Below, piece by piece: positions 9,751-22,752 of a DNA stretch of 64,000 bases; within the stretch, counting starts at the first letter, position 1; every line of letters begins with the position of its first letter. A program made the position numbers and the translations under genes. Origin of the DNA: Bradyrhizobium sp. CCBAU 051011 (GTDB lineage: Bacteria; Pseudomonadota; Alphaproteobacteria; Rhizobiales; Xanthobacteraceae); contig NZ_CP022222.1 of NCBI RefSeq assembly GCF_009930815.1, positions 310,001-374,000 of the forward strand. Direction: 5' to 3'. The notes under the pieces are model-generated. The model searched no databases. It was not told the DNA's origin and saw only the letters and a program-made list of their open reading frames with translations.

Positions 9751-9942
9751 CTATTCGGACGGTCTGTTCCGATTGCGGGCGATGACGCCCTTCTCTCTCT
9801 GCAACGACCGCTTGACGCGCGCCTCCGCGAACCGGTCGAGGATCTGAACGATGACGCCGCGCTGTTTCTTGTTAGCGACCGGCGGCGCCGGACCGCGATC
9901 GACCGGCGGTGGCGTAATCTTCTCGAACATGAAAGCAGGCAT
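9751..9942 (-). CDS. Small basic hypothetical protein (63 aa)
   Basis: Small ORF convergent with prmA, only 4 bases from its stop. It encodes 63 residues starting MPAFMFEKITPPPVDRGPAP; the second half is rich in Arg and Lys (RFAEARVKRSLQREKG), consistent with nucleic-acid binding but with no recognised domain. Support for being real: a good Shine-Dalgarno (AAGAGGGG) 6-7 bases before the ATG and a tight, convergent placement. A longer in-frame extension upstream exists but runs antisense through the peptidase gene and has no coding character. Function unknown. Confidence 0.55.
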   Translation of the reverse strand: MPAFMFEKITPPPVDRGPAPPVANKKQRGVIVQILDRFAEARVKRSLQREKGVIARNRNRPSE

Positions 9943-10131
9943 GGTGTATCCCCTCTTCGTTGAGTTGAAACACTCCTGGAGCCTCCCGGTATTCTTGAGC
10001 CGAACGGCCTGGGGCGTAAAACCATTCGTCCGACTAACGCGGACGGATATAGTGAAGCACGGAATATGCCAAATTGTGGCGAACTCCGCCCGATTGCGGA
10101 CGTCTCCGCCCAACTCTAAAGTGACCCGGCG

Positions 10132-11967
10132 ATGTTCGAAGCCCATTTCCAGACATTCGAAGAACCCGAAGGCGGCGTGGCGCTCGCCGCACGTCTTGGC
10201 ACCTTTCGCGAGGAACTGGCACAGCGGAAGCTGACCGGATTCGTGATTCCACGGGCAGATCAGCAGCAAAACGAGTATGTCGCGGCCTCCGAGGAGCGGC
10301 TGGCCTGGCTCACCGGCTTCACCGGCTCGGCCGGCATGGCGATCGTCCTGACGCGCGAGGCCGCTGTTTTCGTCGATGGCCGCTATACGCTGCAGGCCGC
10401 CAAACAGGTCGACCGCAAGGCCTGGCACATCGAGCCGCTGGCCGATCCGCCGCCGGAACACTGGCTGTCCCGGCACCTTGCGGCCGGCGACCGCCTCGGT
10501 TTTGACCCGTGGCTGCACACTTCGGCGGCAGCGGAGCGTCTGGCCGCCGCCTGCGCCAAGGCCGGCGCGGAGCTGATCGCGGTCGAGAGCAACCCGCTGG
10601 ACCAGATCTGGACCGAGCGCCCGGCCCCGCCGCGCGGCCCCGTCGCCATTCATGGCGTGCAGTTTTCCGGCGAGATCGAGGCCGAGAAGCTCAAGCGCAT
10701 CCGGCTCGAGATCAACAAGCTCGGCGTCGATGCGCTGGTGCTGTCGGATAGCCACGCGGTGGCCTGGACCTTCAACATCCGCGGCGCCGACGTCTCGCAC
10801 ACGCCGCTACCTCTGTCCTACGCGCTGGTGCCGAAGGACGGCCGCCCCACCGTCTTCATCGATCACCGCAAGCTTTCCAACGTGACGCGCGACCATCTCG
10901 AACAATCCGCCGACGTCAGCGAGCCCGACGCGCTGGTGCCAATGCTGACCGAGCTCGCGCGCGGTGGCACCGCAATCGCGCTCGACAGCGCTACCGCAGC
11001 CGACGCGCTGAGCCGCCTGATCGCGGCCGCCGGGGGAAAACCGGTGCGCGGCAACGATCCGGTCAGCCTGTTGAAGGCGGTGAAGAACATCACCGAAATC
11101 GAGGGCACGCGGACCGCGCATCAGCGCGATGCGGTGGCGCTGACGCGCTTCCTCGCCTGGATCGACCGCGAGGCCCCCTCCGGCGCGCTGACCGAGATCG
11201 ACACCGTCGAGGCGCTGGAAACTTTTCGCCGCCAGACCTGCGCGCTGAAGGACGTCTCGTTTCCCACTATCGCCGGCACCGGGCCGAACGGCGCCATCGT
11301 GCATTATCGCGTCACCCGCAAGAGCAACCGGCGGATTTCGCCCGGCGATCTGCTGCTGATCGATTCCGGCGCGCAGTATGAAGACGGCACCACCGACGTC
11401 ACCCGCACCATCGCGATCGGCAATCCTACCGACGAAATGCGCGACCGCTTCACGCGCGTGCTGCGCGGCCACATCGCAATCGCGCGCGCGGTGTTTCCCG
11501 ACGGCACCACCGGCGCGCAGCTCGACAGCTTTGCGCGGCAATTTCTGTGGCAGGCCGGCCTCGATTTCGAGCACGGCACCGGGCACGGCGTCGGTAGCTA
11601 TCTCTCGGTGCATGAAGGCCCGGCGCGGATTTCAAAACTCGGCACCACGCCGCTGAAACGCGGCATGATCCTCTCCAACGAGCCCGGCTATTACAAGACC
11701 GACGCCTATGGCATCCGGATCGAGAACCTCGAACTCGTCATCGGCACCGACGTGCCGGGCGCCGAGAAGCCGGTGAACGCCTTCGAGACGCTGACGCTGG
11801 CGCCGATCGATCGCCGCCTGATCGACGTCAACATGCTGAGCGCAACAGAACTGAAGTGGCTCAACGACTACCACGAGCGCGTCAACCGCGCGGTGCGTCC
11901 CCATCTCGACGACAACGCCACCAAGCTGTGGCTGGATGAAGCCACCGCGGCGCTGCTGCCGCTTTGA
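10132..11967 (+). CDS. pepP: Xaa-Pro aminopeptidase (M24B, aminopeptidase P)
   Basis: Metallopeptidase of 611 aa removing N-terminal residues preceding proline. This is the long three-domain form: two creatinase-like N-terminal domains, then the pita-bread catalytic domain. The metal ligands are all present: two Asp in LLIDSGAQYEDGTTDVTRTI, the His in FEHGTGHGVGSYL, a Glu in ILSNEPGYY and a Glu in IRIENLELV. Length matches cytosolic eukaryote-like aminopeptidase P rather than the ~440-residue E. coli PepP. A C-terminal extension (LNDYHERVNRAVRPHL) follows the catalytic domain, as in that long form. No signal peptide is seen, so it is cytoplasmic. Confidence 0.9.
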   Translation: MFEAHFQTFEEPEGGVALAARLGTFREELAQRKLTGFVIPRADQQQNEYVAASEERLAWLTGFTGSAGMAIVLTREAAVFVDGRYTLQAAKQVDRKAWHIEPLADPPPEHWLSRHLAAGDRLGFDPWLHTSAAAERLAAACAKAGAELIAVESNPLDQIWTERPAPPRGPVAIHGVQFSGEIEAEKLKRIRLEINKLGVDALVLSDSHAVAWTFNIRGADVSHTPLPLSYALVPKDGRPTVFIDHRKLSNVTRDHLEQSADVSEPDALVPMLTELARGGTAIALDSATAADALSRLIAAAGGKPVRGNDPVSLLKAVKNITEIEGTRTAHQRDAVALTRFLAWIDREAPSGALTEIDTVEALETFRRQTCALKDVSFPTIAGTGPNGAIVHYRVTRKSNRRISPGDLLLIDSGAQYEDGTTDVTRTIAIGNPTDEMRDRFTRVLRGHIAIARAVFPDGTTGAQLDSFARQFLWQAGLDFEHGTGHGVGSYLSVHEGPARISKLGTTPLKRGMILSNEPGYYKTDAYGIRIENLELVIGTDVPGAEKPVNAFETLTLAPIDRRLIDVNMLSATELKWLNDYHERVNRAVRPHLDDNATKLWLDEATAALLPL

Positions 11968-11990
11968 GCAAGTGTTGCCTAATGCCCGGC

Positions 11991-12092
11991 CGTCGTCCCC
12001 CGCGAAGGCGGGGGACCCAGTACGCCGCGGCCTATCGATTGAATCGCTGACGTTTCTGGAATACTGGGTCACCCGCCTCCGCGGGTGACGAC
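11991..12092. repeat. ~100-bp dispersed repeat, CGTCGTCCCCCGCGAAGGCG type
   Basis: Left end CGTCGTCCCCCGCGAAGGCG and right end CCGCGGGTGACGAC are imperfect inverted copies. The interior carries CAGTACGCCGCGGC and CTGGAATACTGGGTC. A full second copy with the same interior landmarks is at 31782-31881. The element lies 23 bases after the pepP stop. The surrounding 11968-12197 holds no gene. Confidence 0.85.
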
Positions 12093-12197
12093 AGCGGAGT
12101 GTGCTGTCCGAAATCGGCATGGCCGCATGCCGAAACGTCCCTATTCCCGCTGGGCCATCTGGGTAAAAGTCAGTTCAACCAACAGGATCTGAACTGA

Positions 12198-13475
12198 ATG
12201 CACGGCGTTATGGGCAAGCCGCCCGGCGCGGCGGCGAATGCCGTTGCGACCTCGAAAATCACGCTGCTGATGCTGGTCGCGATGACCGGCGTCGCGCCGA
12301 TCTCGCTTTACATGCTGGTGCCGGCGTTGCCCGTGCTGGCGACCACATTCGGCGGCGATATCTCGGTGGCGCAGATGACGGTGTCGCTCTACATGGTCGG
12401 CATCGCCTGCTCGCAGCTCATCATGGGACCGCTGTCGGACAAATTGGGCCGCCGCCCGGTGCTGCTCGCCGGCCTTGCCCTGATGGTGGTGGCCAGCATC
12501 GGCTGTTCGCTGGCGCAGACGCTGCCACAACTGATTGTCGCGCGCTTCCTGCAGGCGCTGGGCGGCGCCACCGGCATGGTGGTGAGCCGCGCCATCATCC
12601 GCGACCTCTACAGCCGCGACCGCATCAGCTCCATGATCAGTCTCGTCATTGCCGTCATGATGATGGCGCAGATGCTGAGCGCACTCGTCGGCGGTTTGCT
12701 GGAAACCGCGTTCGGCTGGCGCGCGATCTTCTATTTCATCACGGCGGCTTCGCTCAGCGTCGCGGTGCTGATCGCCATGGCGCTGCCCGAAACGCGCCGC
12801 GTCCGCAGCCAGAGCAGCAGTTTTCGTGGCGATATCAGCAGCCTGATCCGCAACCGCGCTTTCATCGGCTATGTGCTGTGCCAGGTGCTGGCGTCGCAGA
12901 TCATTTTCATGTTCGCCGGCGGCGGACCCTACATCGTGGTGACACAGATGGGCCGCACCACGGCCGAATACGGCGCCTGGTTTGCGACGACGGGTTTCGC
13001 CTATCTGATCGGCAATGTGTTCTGCGTCCGCTTCGCGCCGCGCCAGCCGCTGGAGCGGCTGATCTGGTTCGGGCTGGCGCTGCAATTCGCCGGCGCCCTC
13101 TTGAACCTTGTCTTCAGCCTCACTGGCACCAATCAGGCGCCGCTCTGGCTGTTCGGTACCCAGATGATCGTGATGGTCGCCAATGCCTTCGTGATGAACA
13201 ACGCCGCGGCCGGTGCCATCAGCGTCCGCCCCGAAGCCGCTGGCACCGCCTCCGGCGCCATGGGCTTTCTGCAGCAAGGCGTCGGCGCGCTGGTCTCGCA
13301 ATTCGGCGCCTACCTCGGCGGCCACTCTACCACCACGTTGCCACTGACCGCCGCAATCTTCGCACTCTCGATCGCCTGCGCCTCGGCGATGTTCTTTCTC
13401 GTGCCGCGGCGAAACGTCGTAGTCAGTGAGGAACTGAAGGAGAAGGCGGAGGAGGAAGAACAGGGGATGTTATGA
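12198..13475 (+). CDS. MFS multidrug transporter, Bcr/CflA family
   Basis: Inner-membrane drug:proton antiporter, 425 aa, with twelve predicted helices. The MFS signature loop between helices 2 and 3 is GPLSDKLGRRPVLLAG, and the drug-antiporter motif C region reads LQALGGATGMVVSRAIIRDLY, typical of Bcr/CflA. The C-terminus is a charged tail (EELKEKAEEEEQGML). ATG 12198 follows a 100-bp repeat and a short leader. There is no adjacent regulator. Exported compounds cannot be predicted; family members export bicyclomycin, chloramphenicol or sulfonamides. Confidence 0.9.
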   Translation: MHGVMGKPPGAAANAVATSKITLLMLVAMTGVAPISLYMLVPALPVLATTFGGDISVAQMTVSLYMVGIACSQLIMGPLSDKLGRRPVLLAGLALMVVASIGCSLAQTLPQLIVARFLQALGGATGMVVSRAIIRDLYSRDRISSMISLVIAVMMMAQMLSALVGGLLETAFGWRAIFYFITAASLSVAVLIAMALPETRRVRSQSSSFRGDISSLIRNRAFIGYVLCQVLASQIIFMFAGGGPYIVVTQMGRTTAEYGAWFATTGFAYLIGNVFCVRFAPRQPLERLIWFGLALQFAGALLNLVFSLTGTNQAPLWLFGTQMIVMVANAFVMNNAAAGAISVRPEAAGTASGAMGFLQQGVGALVSQFGAYLGGHSTTTLPLTAAIFALSIACASAMFFLVPRRNVVVSEELKEKAEEEEQGML

Positions 13476-13497
13476 GGAGCGCGAAAATTGCCGGCAC

Positions 13498-13670
13498 CGT
13501 CATTGCGTGCGCAGCGAAGCAATCCATAGCGCCGCTTTGGGGTAGATCGATTGCTTCGTCGCTTCGCTGACGAACCTGTCCTGCCTCACGACGCAATTGC
13601 CAGCCAAACAAATCAATCCCATTACTTTCTTACGCCGCAATGGGATTGCTTCGCTTCGCCCGCAATGAGG
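13498..13670. repeat. Degenerate palindromic repeat (CGTCATTGCGxGCGxAGCGAAGCAATCCAT family)
   Basis: Left arm CGTCATTGCGTGCGCAGCGA and right arm CTTCGCCCGCAATGAGG are diverged inverted copies, with an internal GAAGCAATCCAT / GGGATTGCTTCG pair. The same family, better preserved, is at 14352-14469, so the WG-repeat gene between them is bracketed by two copies. Non-coding. Confidence 0.65.
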
Positions 13671-13692
13671 ACTGCAACGACGAGCGTACATC

Positions 13693-14298
13693 ATGCCTGA
13701 TTTTCTCAAGATCGCTGCGCTGGGCGCCCTCCTCGTACTCTCATCCAGGCCGGTCATGGCGATTGACCGGGGCACGGTTACGCCGGCGGTCTTCGACTGC
13801 TGGGAGCCCGAGCGCATTTTCAAGCAATGCGCGGCAACCGGCCCCGACGGGCGGCCGCGCCTGAAGCGGGCCTTTTTGGCTCGACTTCGATATGACCGCG
13901 ATGGGTTGGCTTCCGTCTTGCTAATGGATGGGACCGACAAGCAAAAAAGCCAATGGTATTACGTTCGACGCGGCGTCATCCCGGTGCCGGTCAAAGTGAT
14001 GGATAACGGGCCGGACTATTTCGAGGACGGTCTCGCGCGATCGCCGGTCGGCGGCAAGATTGGATACATCGACCGCAAACTCAATCTCGTGATCCCGGCG
14101 ACGTATGATGGCGCCTATCCATTCAAGGATGGAGTTGCCGTTGTCTGCACGGCTTGCACGCTTGTCTTTGACAGCACCGTCACTGAAGGCGAGCGTAGCT
14201 GGTACGAGGGCGGACAATGGGGACGCATTGACCGCAGGGGACGCGTGGTCTCACCCTTCCGGCCGTGGGAGAAAGGCAAGCGCTTCGATTTCGACTGA
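13693..14298 (+). CDS. WG-repeat-containing secreted protein
   Basis: Exported protein of 201 aa. The first ~23 residues (MPDFLKIAALGALLVLSSRP) form a signal peptide ending VMA. Two WG (KWG) beta repeats are visible in the second half: GGKIGYIDRKLNLVIPATYD with YPFKDGVAVV, and QWGRIDRRGRVVSPF. WG repeats form beta-rich modules of unknown binding function. Base composition is less GC3-biased than the neighbours, and the gene is flanked on both sides by copies of one palindromic repeat family, suggesting accessory DNA. Function unknown. Confidence 0.75.
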   Translation: MPDFLKIAALGALLVLSSRPVMAIDRGTVTPAVFDCWEPERIFKQCAATGPDGRPRLKRAFLARLRYDRDGLASVLLMDGTDKQKSQWYYVRRGVIPVPVKVMDNGPDYFEDGLARSPVGGKIGYIDRKLNLVIPATYDGAYPFKDGVAVVCTACTLVFDSTVTEGERSWYEGGQWGRIDRRGRVVSPFRPWEKGKRFDFD

Positions 14299-14351
14299 CG
14301 GGTGAACTCTTGTGATTTTATCCGAAAGCCACTGCTCGCAGCTCTCCCTCC

Positions 14352-14469
14352 CGTCATTGCGAGCGGAGCGAAGCAATCCATCGTGCCACACGCTGAGAAT
14401 GGATCGCTTCGTCGCGGAGCCTGTCATCGGGCGCGCATTCGCGCGACCCGTTGGCTCCTCGCAATGACG
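14352..14469. repeat. Palindromic repeat (CGTCATTGCGAGCGGAGCGA family)
   Basis: Starts CGTCATTGCGAGCGGAGCGA, followed by AGCAATCCATCG; ends CTCGCAATGACGG, the inverted copy of the left end. An inner hairpin GGGCGCGCATTCGCGCGACC lies near 14429. It ends just before the ligA stop and may serve as a 3' mRNA structure. Confidence 0.8.
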
Positions 14470-14482
14470 GCGAGAGAACCGC

Positions 14483-18320
<3,838 letters not shown>

Positions 18321-18333
18321 GCGAAGTTATTTC

Positions 18334-19233
18334 CTAGCCGAGACCCATCTTCTTGAAGGCCCTGGAAATATAGGAACCCTTGTTCTCGCTCGGCTCGAGA
18401 CCGCCGGACTTTACAAGATTATAGGCGTCCTTGTACCAGCGGCTGTCAGGAAAATTGTGCCCAAGTACGGCCGCTGCCGTCTGCGCCTCGCCGACGATGC
18501 CGATCGACATATAGGCCTCGGTCAAGCGCGCCAGCGCTTCCTCGACATGCCGCGTGGTCTGGTAGCGGGTGACCACGGTCTTGAAGCGGTTGATGGCGGC
18601 GGTGTAGTCACGCCGTTCCATGTAATAGCGGCCGACGTCCATTTCTTTGCCGGCGAGCTGGTCGCGCGCGCCTTCGAGCTTGGCCTTGGCGGAATTGGAG
18701 TATTCCGAGGTCGGATATTTGCGAATCACCTCTTCCAGCGCCGCGATCGCCTTTTCGGTGCGGGCCTGGTCGCGGGAGATGTCCGGGATCTGGTCGTAAT
18801 GCGAGGCCGCGATCAGGTATTGCGCATAGGCCGCATCGGGGCTGCCGGGATGCAGCGTGACGTAACGGGTCGCAGCGCCAATGCAGCTATCGTAGTCGCC
18901 CTGATTGTAGAAGGAATAGGCCGACATCAGCAGCGATTTGCGCGCCCAGTCCGAATAAGGGTGCTGACGGTCGACTTCCTCGAATTTCTTCGAGGCCGCC
19001 TTGTTATCCTTGCGCTGGTTCATCAGGTACAAGCCCTCATTGTAGAGCTTGTCTGCGGGCTCCTCGTTGAAGGTGTCGTCCTTCTGGGTGAACTTGTCCC
19101 ACAGCGCGCCGGTGCCGCAGCCGCTCAAGGGAATCGCGAGCGCAATCAGGCCCGCTGCCAGCCGCAACGACCGTCCGAGGCTGGAAAGCCTGAGTGAATT
19201 GCTGGGTTCAAGCGTCATACGCTGTGCCGACAT
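18334..19233 (-). CDS. bamD: Outer membrane protein assembly factor BamD (lipoprotein)
   Basis: Lipoprotein of the BAM complex that inserts beta-barrel proteins in the outer membrane, 299 aa from this start. The lipobox LAIPLSGC places the lipidated Cys at residue 39. TPR-like repeats follow (KLYNEGLYLMNQRKDNKAA, YSDWARKSLLMSAYSFYNQG), as in the YfiO/ComL family. Start choice: an ORF start at 19326 and other ATGs precede it, but ATG 19233 has an AGGTCA element ~10 bases upstream and gives a normal signal sequence; ATG 19218 is an alternative without a visible ribosome site. It lies downstream of lpxC and 13 bases upstream of recN. Confidence 0.93.
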   Translation of the reverse strand: MSAQRMTLEPSNSLRLSSLGRSLRLAAGLIALAIPLSGCGTGALWDKFTQKDDTFNEEPADKLYNEGLYLMNQRKDNKAASKKFEEVDRQHPYSDWARKSLLMSAYSFYNQGDYDSCIGAATRYVTLHPGSPDAAYAQYLIAASHYDQIPDISRDQARTEKAIAALEEVIRKYPTSEYSNSAKAKLEGARDQLAGKEMDVGRYYMERRDYTAAINRFKTVVTRYQTTRHVEEALARLTEAYMSIGIVGEAQTAAAVLGHNFPDSRWYKDAYNLVKSGGLEPSENKGSYISRAFKKMGLG

Positions 19234-19555
19234 GGAATCTGTGACCTGACGCCCTGTGATGCGACTGATGAATGAGCCCGCCCGTCCGTGAACCGTCGTC
19301 ATGGACGTCATATTCCCCGTGCCCATTCCCCGAACTCAATGCGTTTGGTGCCCAATTCTTCAAGGCCCGTGGCGCACTTCGTGCAGCCGCTGGCCTCTCT
19401 AGCCGAAAAATGGTTCTCGACCAACCGAATACGCAGCCAATTCGCCCGGATTAAGGCGGCTCGCCTGCCTCGTTACCAATTGTGGTTATTACGGAAAATG
19501 CGCCCATGCGGCGCAAAACGGCTCAGAAATTCAAAGATATTACAAAGACGGAGAT

Positions 19556-20515
19556 TCAGGAAACGTCCGGGCCGTAGGCCGGGGCGATCATGCCGCCCAC
19601 CATGCCCGCGCCTGCCTCGACATGGCTACGGGGACGGCGTGCCGGCTCAGCATCGACCACCCGCCAGGCGCTGCGATCGGCCAGCAGGGCCGTCAGCACG
19701 GCGTGGTTCAGCTTGTGGCCGCCGCGCACCGAGCGATAGGCGCCGAGGAGCGGCAGACCGGCCAGGGTAAGATCGCCGACCGCGTCCAGCACCTTGTGAC
19801 GGGCGCATTCGTCGCTGAAGCGGAAGCCTTCGGGGTTGAGCAGGCGGGTATCGTCGAACACCACCGTATTCTCAAAGGAAGCGCCGAGCGCAAAGCCGGC
19901 ACTCCAGAGCCGCGCCTGGTCGTTCATGCAGCCGAAGGTCCGGGCGCGGGAAATCTCGCGGCGGAAGCTTTCGGGGCTGAGATCGATCGAATAATTCTGG
20001 CGGCCGATCACGGGGTTGGCGAAGTCGATCTCGACCTCGACACGGAACCCGTTGGCATGCGGGCGTAGCTCGCCAAAGCTGTCGCCGATCGCGACCTGGA
20101 CCGGCTTCAGCACCTGAATGAAGCGGCGGGAGGCCGACTGGGTGACGATGCCGGCCTGATCGATGGCGGCAACGAAGGCAGCCGAGCTGCCGTCCATGAT
20201 CGGAACTTCGGGGCCGTCGACTTCGATGATGGCGTTATCGACTCCCATGCCGCGCAAGGCAGCGAGGACATGTTCGGCGGTGGAAACCAGCGGGCCCTCG
20301 CGGTCGCCGAGAACGGTGGCAAAATCGGTGGCGGTAACGGATTCCGCGATCGCGGGAACTTCGCGGTCAGCCTCATCGAGGCCGGTGCGGACAAAAATAA
20401 AACCCGCATCCACGGGAGCAGGTCCAAGCGTCAGGCTGACAGGTAAACCGGAATGAACGCCAACGCCCGTTACGGTGGCTTGCGCACGAAGCGTCGTTTG
20501 GCGGCTGAATTTCAT
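19556..20515 (-). CDS. lpxC: UDP-3-O-acyl-N-acetylglucosamine deacetylase
   Basis: Committed zinc-dependent step of lipid A synthesis, 319 aa. The zinc ligands are visible: H82 in VSTAEHVLAAL, and H240 and D244 in ECARHKVLDAVGD. The catalytic H267 is in RGGHKLNHAV. The N-terminus QTTLRAQATVTGVGVHSG is the classic LpxC opening. Its location after ftsZ matches the dcw order in many Gram-negatives, but a 340-base gap with a strong terminator separates it from ftsZ, so it probably has its own promoter. The 230 bases between lpxC and bamD (19327-19555) show no gene. Confidence 0.97.
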   Translation of the reverse strand: MKFSRQTTLRAQATVTGVGVHSGLPVSLTLGPAPVDAGFIFVRTGLDEADREVPAIAESVTATDFATVLGDREGPLVSTAEHVLAALRGMGVDNAIIEVDGPEVPIMDGSSAAFVAAIDQAGIVTQSASRRFIQVLKPVQVAIGDSFGELRPHANGFRVEVEIDFANPVIGRQNYSIDLSPESFRREISRARTFGCMNDQARLWSAGFALGASFENTVVFDDTRLLNPEGFRFSDECARHKVLDAVGDLTLAGLPLLGAYRSVRGGHKLNHAVLTALLADRSAWRVVDAEPARRPRSHVEAGAGMVGGMIAPAYGPDVS

Positions 20516-20800
20516 CGATAACTGCCCACTACCCGACTTAACCTAAAGACAGGAACCGCGCGCTAGCGCCGATTCGCGTTCTAGGCATCCCCAAGTCACG
20601 GCAGACCATAATCATTTCCCAAAGGTCGCCAACTCACGCTTCTTTACGGATTGTTACCCTATCTCTGCCGCATTCACGCCAAGGGTTAACCAAATTCCGG
20701 CACGGCCGCCTCCGGTTCCAACTGTGACATTTGAGCACTAAAAGCATAATTAATTCTTTAAAATCAGCTGGTTAGAGAAACACCCACCGTTCCAAAGAGA
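20516..20800. other. AT-richer intergenic region between ftsZ and lpxC
   Basis: Non-coding stretch of lower GC than its surroundings, with TA-rich segments (AAGCATAATTAATTCTTTAA near 20740) suited to a minus-strand lpxC promoter. No ORF with coding character and no RNA gene recognised. Confidence 0.5.
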
Positions 20801-20829
20801 AAGGCCCCGGCGAGGTCAGCCGGGGCCTT
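20792..20829 (-). terminator. Rho-independent terminator after ftsZ
   Basis: A perfect 10-bp GC-rich stem, AAGGCCCCGG (20801-20810) with CCGGGGCCTT (20820-20829), has a 9-base loop and is followed on the minus strand by a T-rich run (TTTCTCTTT, 20802-20792). It lies 27 bases past the ftsZ stop and ends the ftsQ-ftsA-ftsZ transcript. Confidence 0.88.
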
Positions 20830-20855
20830 GCGAGTCGCCTCAATTGTTACAAAGC

Positions 20856-22664
20856 TCAGTTGGCCTGCCTTCGCAGGAAGGCCGGGATATCAAGATGGTC
20901 GTCTCCCTGTGGCGCCGAGGCAACAGGTGCGGGGCGGCCATGAACGTCCAGCCCCTGCGGCGCCGGCCGTTTTGCGTACTCGGATACCGGGTCGTGATTC
21001 GCCATTTGCTGGGCGACGGTGCGCTGCGGCTTGCGCTCGGGGAGCGGCGGCAGCGGCGCCATTGCCGGGCCGGAGGCACGCGCCGCGATCGGCGGCTCGT
21101 TCTCCTCGTCGCGGCGGCCGAGGCCGACATTGGCCAGCCGCTGCAACAGCGACAGCTTGGACTTCTGCGGATGCTCTTCCTCTGCCTCGCCGCGGGCCTG
21201 CCGGATTTCGGCCTGCGCCGGCATCGGGAGATCCTCGAACTTCGGCATCCGCGGCGTGCGGACCGGCGGACGTTCGGCGGCCTGCGGGATGAAGGTTTCG
21301 GGCGCCGACGGCTCGGGCTCGACGCGAGCGGCTTCCTTGTGGTCCGGGAACAGCGACGGCTTCTGCGCAATCGGGCGAACCGTGACATCGCCATAGGAGG
21401 CCGGCTGGATCGGCGCAGCGGCGGCAGGTTCCGGCGCGACCGCCGCGGCGATCGCGGCGAGCGCCGCGCGCTCGACATTGCCGCGCGGGGCCGGCGCAGC
21501 GCCCGGTGCGGGAGCCGGAGCGATCATCTGCGGCGCAGCCGTCGGCTCGAGCTTCTGGGCGCGCTCGGCCAGACGCGCATTATCGGCGCGCAGGCGAGCG
21601 GTCAGTTCGGCCAACCGGTTGTCCGGCGAAGCCGGGGTAGCGGCGGCCGGGGCAGCGCCAGCAGCGGCAGCAGGGGTGCTCGCGTTGCGCGCGATCTGCG
21701 ACTGGTCGATGCCGGTCGCGACCACGGACACGCGGATGATGCCGTCGAGCGATTCGTCGAAGGTGGCGCCGACGATGATGTTGGCGTCCTGGTCGACTTC
21801 CTCGCGAATCCGGGTGGCGGCTTCGTCGACCTCGAACAGGGTCAGGTCCTTGCCGCCGGTGATCGAGATCAAGAGGCCGCGCGCACCCTTCATTGATGAA
21901 TCGTCGATCAGCGGGTTGGCGATCGCAGCTTCCGCCGCGGTCAGCGCACGCTTCTCGCCGGTCGCCTCGCCGGTGCCCATCATCGCCTTGCCCATCTCAC
22001 GCATCACGGCGCGGACGTCGGCGAAGTCGAGGTTGATCAGGCCTTCTTTCACCATCAGGTCGGTGATGCAGGCGACGCCGGAATAGAGCACCTGGTCGGC
22101 CATCGCGAAGGCGTCGGCGAAGGTGGTCTTTTCGTTGGCGACCCGGAACAGGTTCTGGTTCGGGATGATCAGCAGCGTGTCGACCACCTTGTGCAGTTCG
22201 GCAATGCCGGACTCGGCGGTGCGCATGCGGCGCTGGCCTTCGAAGTGGAACGGTTTGGTGACGACGCCGACGGTGAGGATGCCCATGTCGCGCGCGGTCT
22301 TGGCAATCACAGGCGCTGCGCCGGTGCCGGTGCCGCCGCCCATGCCGGCGGTGACGAACACCATGTTGGCGCCCGAGAGGTGGTCGCGCAGCTCGTCGAT
22401 GACTTCCTGCGCCGCCGCCGCGCCGACATCAGGCTGGGACCCCGCGCCGAGGCCCTGCGTCACCTGGGTGCCCATCTGCACGATGCGCTGGGCCTTCGAC
22501 ATCGTCAGCGCCTGCGCGTCGGTGTTGGCGACGACGAAATCGACGCCCTGCAACCCGGCAGTAATCATGTTATTGACGGCATTGCCGCCTGCTCCACCGA
22601 CGCCGAAGACGGTAATCCGCGGTTTCAGCTCGCTGATGTCAGGGGGGGTCAGATTGAGTGCCAT
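20856..22664 (-). CDS. ftsZ: Cell division GTPase FtsZ
   Basis: Tubulin-like GTPase that forms the Z ring at mid-cell. The nucleotide-binding loop is at the N-terminus ([18 protein letters not shown]) and the tubulin signature GGGTGTG is at residues 109-115. The T7 catalytic loop reads [13 protein letters not shown]. The core ends near residue 320. It is 602 aa, much longer than E. coli FtsZ (383), because of a ~260-residue Ala/Pro/Arg-rich linker typical of Rhizobiales. The extreme C-terminus [15 protein letters not shown] is the conserved peptide that binds FtsA and other partners. It is preceded by ftsA (88-base gap) and followed by a terminator. Confidence 0.98.
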   Translation of the reverse strand: MALNLTPPDISELKPRITVFGVGGAGGNAVNNMITAGLQGVDFVVANTDAQALTMSKAQRIVQMGTQVTQGLGAGSQPDVGAAAAQEVIDELRDHLSGANMVFVTAGMGGGTGTGAAPVIAKTARDMGILTVGVVTKPFHFEGQRRMRTAESGIAELHKVVDTLLIIPNQNLFRVANEKTTFADAFAMADQVLYSGVACITDLMVKEGLINLDFADVRAVMREMGKAMMGTGEATGEKRALTAAEAAIANPLIDDSSMKGARGLLISITGGKDLTLFEVDEAATRIREEVDQDANIIVGATFDESLDGIIRVSVVATGIDQSQIARNASTPAAAAGAAPAAATPASPDNRLAELTARLRADNARLAERAQKLEPTAAPQMIAPAPAPGAAPAPRGNVERAALAAIAAAVAPEPAAAAPIQPASYGDVTVRPIAQKPSLFPDHKEAARVEPEPSAPETFIPQAAERPPVRTPRMPKFEDLPMPAQAEIRQARGEAEEEHPQKSKLSLLQRLANVGLGRRDEENEPPIAARASGPAMAPLPPLPERKPQRTVAQQMANHDPVSEYAKRPAPQGLDVHGRPAPVASAPQGDDHLDIPAFLRRQAN

Positions 22665-22752
22665 GGTTGCCTCTCCTACGACGCGCGCGTTGGTTCGCCC
22701 CGGCCGACGGCCGCGGGATTTGGTGAAAATCGTTTGGTCATTGGACCGGTCA

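Noticed and set aside
19288-19770. 160-codon plus-strand ORF upstream of and across the lpxC 3' end
   Set aside because: Low-complexity Arg/Pro-rich product, antisense of lpxC for much of its length; no ribosome site.
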